Of a DNA stretch of 46,729 nucleotides, positions 43,346 through 46,729 are shown one piece after another. Every line of letters starts with the position of its first letter. Position 1 is the first letter of the stretch. Where the stretch lies: NCBI GenBank assembly GCA_005792355.1, contig SXSC01000326.1, positions 1 to 46,729 of the forward strand. The letters run 5' to 3'. This DNA comes from Opitutaceae bacterium (GTDB taxonomy: Bacteria; Verrucomicrobiota; Verrucomicrobiia; Opitutales; Opitutaceae). The notes beneath the pieces were generated by a model that saw nothing but the letters and a program-made list of their open reading frames with translations, ran no database searches and was not told the origin of the DNA. The translations under genes were made by a program, and so were the position numbers.

Positions 43346-44487
43346 GGTTGGTGCAGGGCCGCGCCGTCGCCGGTTTGCAGATGCAGGATCTCGGGCCGCG
43401 CGCCGAATTTCTCCGCATAGGCCGCGGCCACCGGCTCCGCCGCGGCCTCGTCGAATTTCCCGGAGGCCAGCGACATCACTGCCCCGCCAAACCCGCCACC
43501 CGTCAGCCGGGCCCCAAAGATGTGCGGCGCCGCGACGAGGGCATCGACCAGGAAGTCCAGCTCCGGCGTGCTGTTCTCAAACAAATGCTGCGAACTGCGG
43601 TGTGACGCCGTGAGCAGTTTTCCCACGGCCACCAGATTCCCGTCGCGCAGCGCGGCCACTGTCGCCGCCACCCGGGCGATTTCCTCGACGATGTGGCGCG
43701 CGCGCTTCGCCGCCAGCGGCGGCAGCCGGCCCGCGTTCGCCGCCAGCACCGCCGGTGACACGTCGACCAGCAGCGCCACCCCCAGCGCCTGCGCGGCCTC
43801 CAGGCACTCGCGATGTCGCGCCGCGTAGAACCCGTCGACCAGCGCGTGTTTCGTGTGCGTGTTGAAGATCCAGAAATGCGCCCCGGGCGGCAGCGGCACC
43901 AGCTCGAACCGCGGACCGCGGCAATCGATGAACACCAGATGGTCGTTTTTTCCGAAGCCCGAAACACCCTGGTCCAGCACGCCGCAGGGCACACCCACAA
44001 AATGATTCTCCGCGTGCCGCGCCGCCTGCACCAGCACCTCGCGCGACGGTTGCTCGCCCGCGGCCTCCGCAAACGCAAGCGCGGAGGAAAGCTCGATTGC
44101 CGCGCTGCTGCTGAGCCCGGCCCCCGCGGGCAGGTCGGACATCGCCAGGTAGTCGAATCCCGCCGGCTCCCGCAGCCCGAAGCTCGGAAACGCCGCCAGC
44201 ACGCCCAGCGGGTAGTTGGCCCAACGCTTGGCCCCGGAGAGCTTGAGGATCCGCGCCGCCGGGACCGTGATGATCTGGCCGCGCCGGTCGCTCGCCAGCC
44301 GCCGCTGGCCGTCGTCGCGCCGCGCCAGCGCGACCCAGACCCCGCGATCAATGGCCGCTCCCAACACGGAGCCACCGTTGTAGTCGGTGTGATTTCCGAT
44401 GAATTCGATCCGGCCGGGCGCCCGCGCCAGGATTTCCGGAGCCCGGCCGAAGATGGTCTGAAATTTCTCGATCAGCGCGGACTTCAT
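43342..44487 (-). CDS. galK: Galactokinase
   Basis: 381 aa. The signature GNHTDYNGG (31-39) follows PGRIEFI, and the ATP-binding GLSSSAAIELSSA follows at about 124-136. LDQGVSGFGKNDHLVFIDCR contains the catalytic-site Asp-Gln. VTGGGFGGAVMSL-like motifs appear near the C-terminus as ARLTGGGFGGAVMSLA. It phosphorylates galactose at C1 with ATP in the Leloir pathway. It shares a 4-nt overlap with the IMPase-like gene. No epimerase or transferase is seen here. Confidence 0.93.
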   Translation of the reverse strand: MKSALIEKFQTIFGRAPEILARAPGRIEFIGNHTDYNGGSVLGAAIDRGVWVALARRDDGQRRLASDRRGQIITVPAARILKLSGAKRWANYPLGVLAAFPSFGLREPAGFDYLAMSDLPAGAGLSSSAAIELSSALAFAEAAGEQPSREVLVQAARHAENHFVGVPCGVLDQGVSGFGKNDHLVFIDCRGPRFELVPLPPGAHFWIFNTHTKHALVDGFYAARHRECLEAAQALGVALLVDVSPAVLAANAGRLPPLAAKRARHIVEEIARVAATVAALRDGNLVAVGKLLTASHRSSQHLFENSTPELDFLVDALVAAPHIFGARLTGGGFGGAVMSLASGKFDEAAAEPVAAAYAEKFGARPEILHLQTGDGAALHQP

Positions 44488-44557
44488 GAATCAATCCCGA
44501 CCAAAAGGAACCGTTGCCGCCGTCGGGTCGATCCCGAAACACCACCGCCTGCCATCT

Positions 44558-44833
44558 TCAGCCCAGCGCGCGCAACTCCGCCCCCGCCTTGAAGCGCACC
44601 GTCTTCATCGCCCGAATCTTCATCGGCGTCTTGGTGTGCGGATTGAACCCGTTGCGCGCCGGGCGCACGGCGAGCGCAAACGTGCCGAAACCAACGAGTG
44701 AGACTTCCTTGTCGCGTCGCAGCCCGCGCTTCACCGCCGTCAACACCGCGTCAGTTGCCCGCTCGGCGGCGGCCTTGGACGCGCCGCCATTCATGAGTTT
44801 CTGAACTTCGTCAACGAGAGCGGCTTTGTTCAT
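44558..44833 (-). CDS. HU-family DNA-binding protein
   Basis: 91 aa from the ATG at 44833; the longer frame to 45004 adds residues foreign to the family. MNKAALVDEVQKLMNGGASKAAAERATDAVLTAVKRGLRRDKEVSLVGFGTFALAVRPARNGFNPHTKTPMKI fits HU/IHF: the FGTF and the RxGRNPxTG-like arm (here ARNGFNPHTK) are clear. A small nucleoid-associated dimer. Which HU/IHF subtype is not decidable. Confidence 0.93.
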   Translation of the reverse strand: MNKAALVDEVQKLMNGGASKAAAERATDAVLTAVKRGLRRDKEVSLVGFGTFALAVRPARNGFNPHTKTPMKIRAMKTVRFKAGAELRALG

Positions 44834-44930
44834 CGGCAGTTGGAGAGTCGCAGAGAAGAAACCTCCGCCACTCCGGTCAAATGCAATTCTAACGGCGCGA
44901 TCCATCGAGGCACCGCCTGGCACCGCGCTT

Positions 44931-45161
44931 TTATCGCGGCTCCGTTTCGCTGGACCGCGCCAGGAACTGCGCCGGCACCTCTCCCGCGCGGCCCTTGACC
45001 ACAATCTCGAGCAAACCCCTGAGGGCGTCCTCCCGGGTTAGACCCCGCTCCACCACCAGTTGATCCGCCCGCTTCAACAACTGCGCGGCCATCGTCGCCG
45101 CTTGGGCTCGCGACGCGCCCAGTCGCTCGCAGAGCTGGGTGAGTTGCGCGGGGTCCGTCAT
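44931..45161 (-). CDS. Small hypothetical protein coupled to YgfZ
   Basis: 76 aa: MTDPAQLTQLCERLGASRAQAATMAAQLLKRADQLVVERGLTREDALRGLLEIV. Helical, with no family I recognise. Its ATG overlaps the ygfZ stop by 4 nt, so the two are translationally coupled, and the HU gene follows 97 nt on. Confidence 0.7.
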   Translation of the reverse strand: MTDPAQLTQLCERLGASRAQAATMAAQLLKRADQLVVERGLTREDALRGLLEIVVKGRAGEVPAQFLARSSETEPR

Positions 45162-46063
45162 GGCGCATCCAACCAACGCATCCCAGGCGCTCCGTCCGCG
45201 GCAAACGCCAGTGCGGCGCCGGCTGTCACCTGCAACAATGAAACCATCGCCAGCCCAATCCAGCCACCCGTTCCGTCGCTCTCCGCTGATCGTAGTTCGC
45301 CCACCTGCCGCGCCCCGAGAAAAACCGCCGCGGGCAGCGTCGGAAAGCCCTCCCCCCAGCCTCGCACGCGCACGAGACGCCGCCGCACCTGGCCCATCGC
45401 TCTGAGGCGCGCCATCACCTCCTGTCCGAGAAAACACCCTTTGGTGAACGAGATCGCGTCAGCCTCGAGTCCCGCCTCGTTGGGCAGATCCCCCGGCCCG
45501 ATGTCTGCAGGAATCGCCGGAATACCTGCGGCAATCCGCCTACGCGCAACTTCGTCTTCGCCGACCACGGTCAAACCCGCGCCCGCGACCCAGACCGGCT
45601 CACCCAGCGCCACCCGGTGGAGCCACTCGATATTTTCGCCGCGCTCCCTGCGCCCCGGAAACGCCAGCCCGCCAAGGCCGGCAAGCTGTTCGATCAATTT
45701 CGCCGCACCCTCGCCGATCACACTCACCCCTGCCCATTCGACCGTGACATCCTCGATGACCACATCATCCGCGATCACATGGCTCTCCAAGCGCTCGCGA
45801 ATCACCGACGACGACGAGAAGTAACTGCCGATCCAAAACTCATTCGGCGCCCCGCCCCGCAGCACAAAACTATCCGCCAGCACCTTTCCTTTGAGCGAGA
45901 GCCACAGCCCGTAGACGGCACGCGCACTTGGCTGCGTCAATGGCCGCAGATCGCTCGTGAACTGTCCCTGCAGAAAATTCGCCGCGTCCTCCCCCGTCAC
46001 CCGAAGCCAGGCAGCCGGGCGCCACCTAAAAATCACGGGAGAAGTAGAAATGTTGATAGGCAT
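45158..46063 (-). CDS. ygfZ: YgfZ-type folate-binding protein
   Basis: 301 aa. The signature is K208-G-C-F-L-G-Q-E215 in DAISFTKGCFLGQEVMARL, with Phe for the usual Tyr (KGCYxGQE). The N-terminal LRVTGEDAANFLQGQFTSDL matches the GcvT-like folate-binding fold. YgfZ helps with assembly or repair of some Fe-S enzymes. The start is the ATG at 46063, next to an AT-rich gap shared with the aro leader. The small gene 44931-45161 overlaps its end. Confidence 0.92.
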   Translation of the reverse strand: MPINISTSPVIFRWRPAAWLRVTGEDAANFLQGQFTSDLRPLTQPSARAVYGLWLSLKGKVLADSFVLRGGAPNEFWIGSYFSSSSVIRERLESHVIADDVVIEDVTVEWAGVSVIGEGAAKLIEQLAGLGGLAFPGRRERGENIEWLHRVALGEPVWVAGAGLTVVGEDEVARRRIAAGIPAIPADIGPGDLPNEAGLEADAISFTKGCFLGQEVMARLRAMGQVRRRLVRVRGWGEGFPTLPAAVFLGARQVGELRSAESDGTGGWIGLAMVSLLQVTAGAALAFAADGAPGMRWLDAP

Positions 46064-46067
46064 TAAA

Positions 46068-46100
46068 ATGTTCTATTGTAATCTTTTAAAACAAAAGTGA
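46068..46100 (+). CDS. Possible leader peptide (10 codons)
   Basis: ATG at 46068 gives M-F-Y-C-N-L-L-K-Q-K-stop. AGG lies 7 nt upstream. Phe and Tyr codons are adjacent, which would suit attenuation of an aromatic pathway gene. Very short and could be chance in AT-rich DNA. Confidence 0.3.
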   Translation: MFYCNLLKQK

Positions 46101-46171
46101 TAGAATTTGAAAACTAAATATTGACCGAAGTCATCTAGGGAGTATTCCTCTGTTCAGCAAGTTTAACACTT

Positions 46172-46190
46172 CTCCCCGCTTAGCGGGGAG
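46172..46190 (+). terminator. Hairpin 1 of the aro leader
   Basis: Stem CTCCCCGC / GCGGGGAG (46172-46179, 46183-46190) with a TTA loop, followed by TTTTGGGG. A short T-run only; could be a pause or antiterminator hairpin. Confidence 0.55.
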
Positions 46191-46214
46191 TTTTGGGGTA
46201 ACTAAGAAAGCAAA

Positions 46215-46253
46215 GGCCGGCCGCTTAGGGGTAAGCGGCCGGCCACTTTTTTT
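46215..46253 (+). terminator. Intrinsic terminator upstream of the DAHP synthase gene
   Basis: A 13-bp stem GGCCGGCCGCTTA / TAAGCGGCCGGCC (46215-46227, 46232-46244) with a GGGG loop, followed by AC and seven T residues. A canonical Rho-independent terminator on the plus strand, although no plus-strand gene precedes it in the window. Confidence 0.85.
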
Positions 46254-46419
46254 AGCTCTTCGCCAAGCGAAGCGCTCATTGTTTCAGGTTCATCTGGAAA
46301 ACGAGATTTCCCGGGTTGGTGCTACGCTGGCTCCGCTGCAAGCCACGCGGGCAACAAAGCCGTTCCAGGAAAAATAGTCGACGATTGAAACAAGAACCTT
46401 GCCGGCGCAGTCCCCAGCA

Positions 46420-46442
46420 AGCTTTTTGCGTAGCAAAAAGCT
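46420..46442 (+). promoter_or_regulatory. 10-bp hairpin abutting the DAHP synthase start
   Basis: AGCTTTTTGC / GCAAAAAGCT (46420-46429, 46433-46442) with a GTA loop ends 1 nt before the ATG at 46444. No purine-rich ribosome site is visible, and the start would be next to a folded stem, so translation may be structure-controlled. Confidence 0.5.
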
Positions 46443-46443
46443 C

Positions 46444-46729
46444 ATGCAGAAAACATCCGACATTAATGTCGTCGAGTCCCGTGCCTTGCCGTCGCCCCTG
46501 GCCTTGCTGGCCGAGCTGCCCAAGACGGAAGCCCAGGCTGAATTCGTCACCCGCGCCCGCCGCGAAATCCACCGGCTCATCTTCACCGACGACAAGCGCT
46601 TCCTCCTGATCGTCGGCCCATGTTCCATCCACGATCTCGACGCGGGGCGCGACTACGCCCGGCGCCTCGCCGCCCTGGCCCGCCGGGTGTCCGACCGCGT
46701 GATGATCGTCATGCGGGTCTATTTCGAAA
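46444..46729 (+). CDS. DAHP synthase, class I (partial, runs off window end)
   Basis: First 95 residues only. MQKTSDINVVESRALPSPLALLAELPKT resembles AroF/G/H starts; VGPCSIHD (about 58-65) and VMRVYFE near the end are the class I (type I) DAHP synthase motifs. It condenses phosphoenolpyruvate and erythrose-4-phosphate, opening the shikimate pathway (aroE is 6.7 kb upstream in the window). Subtype by feedback ligand cannot be told from this part. Confidence 0.88.
   Translation, partial: MQKTSDINVVESRALPSPLALLAELPKTEAQAEFVTRARREIHRLIFTDDKRFLLIVGPCSIHDLDAGRDYARRLAALARRVSDRVMIVMRVYFE

Larger units (their letters stand above)
46064..46443 (+). other. 380-nt leader of the DAHP synthase gene
   Basis: AT-rich start (46064-46130), then hairpin 1 (46172-46190), a strong terminator-type hairpin 2 (46215-46253), a smaller hairpin CTTCGC/GCGAAG (46258-46272), a GC-rich stretch and a 10-bp hairpin abutting the start codon (46420-46442). 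Hairpins 1 and 2 both contain CCGCTTA; TAAGCGG of hairpin 2 could pair with either copy, a layout expected of an attenuator. An independent small RNA ending at the terminator is an alternative. Confidence 0.5.

Noticed and set aside
1..46729. CRISPR arrays, rRNA, tRNA and prophage genes
   Set aside because: No regularly spaced identical repeats, no tRNA cloverleaf patterns and no phage structural or integrase genes were seen by eye; a tRNAscan or CRISPR finder run would settle it.

Overview
The window is high-GC DNA (roughly 65% or more) that reads like a free-living, carbohydrate-degrading member of the Verrucomicrobiota, most likely Opitutaceae. This is inferred from gene content only: TonB-dependent receptors with the 'SPFEV/SVFEV' N-terminal motif, several CxP(S/T)R sulfatases, GH141-like beta-helix proteins, a DUF1592/DUF1552 cytochrome-type pair and a bacterial GH3-type (auxin-responsive) acyl-adenylating enzyme. 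No rRNA or tRNA was seen, so the taxonomic placement is not proven.

Region 1 (1-25,000) is a polysaccharide-utilisation locus. Two paralogous secreted TIM-barrel hydrolases (150-2339, 4160-6259) flank an iduronate-2-sulfatase-like enzyme. A sodium/solute symporter and a sulfatase without a signal peptide (minus strand) lie divergent to a LacI-family regulator. An operator-like 16-bp sequence overlaps the regulator's start codon, and an inverted copy overlaps its stop codon. Downstream, a plus-strand run encodes a TonB receptor, a GH29-type fucosidase, a GH141-like beta-helix protein with a PDZ tail, a sulfatase with a C-terminal beta-sandwich, a second GH141-like/PDZ protein and a second TonB receptor. 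Fucosidase, GH141 and sulfatases together suggest a sulfated fucose-containing glycan such as fucoidan. This substrate is an inference.

Region 2 (25,000-35,430) is a mixed accessory region. A REP-associated tyrosine transposase (RAYT/Y1) gene is bounded by 17-bp inverted ends, and a solo copy of the end lies about 9 kb away. It also holds the DUF1552 and DUF1592 genes, a DUF2442 gene, a Tat-exported sugar isomerase/epimerase-like protein, an RluA pseudouridine synthase and the GH3-type enzyme. Several palindromic intergenic repeats occur here, and a strong bidirectional terminator separates the convergent GH3-type and TlpA genes.

Region 3 (35,430-46,729) is mostly housekeeping: a TlpA-like lipoprotein, a LysR regulator, YggS, a SirB1-like protein, AroE, galactokinase with an inositol-monophosphatase-like partner, HU and YgfZ. 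Among these sit two toxin-antitoxin modules, each with a 20-nt antitoxin/toxin overlap. There is also a prepilin peptidase whose C-terminal half is internally duplicated, the second copy having lost the catalytic GxGD motif. The window ends inside a DAHP synthase gene. Its about 380-nt leader holds two hairpins, one a strong terminator, and a possible ten-codon leader peptide with adjacent Phe and Tyr codons.
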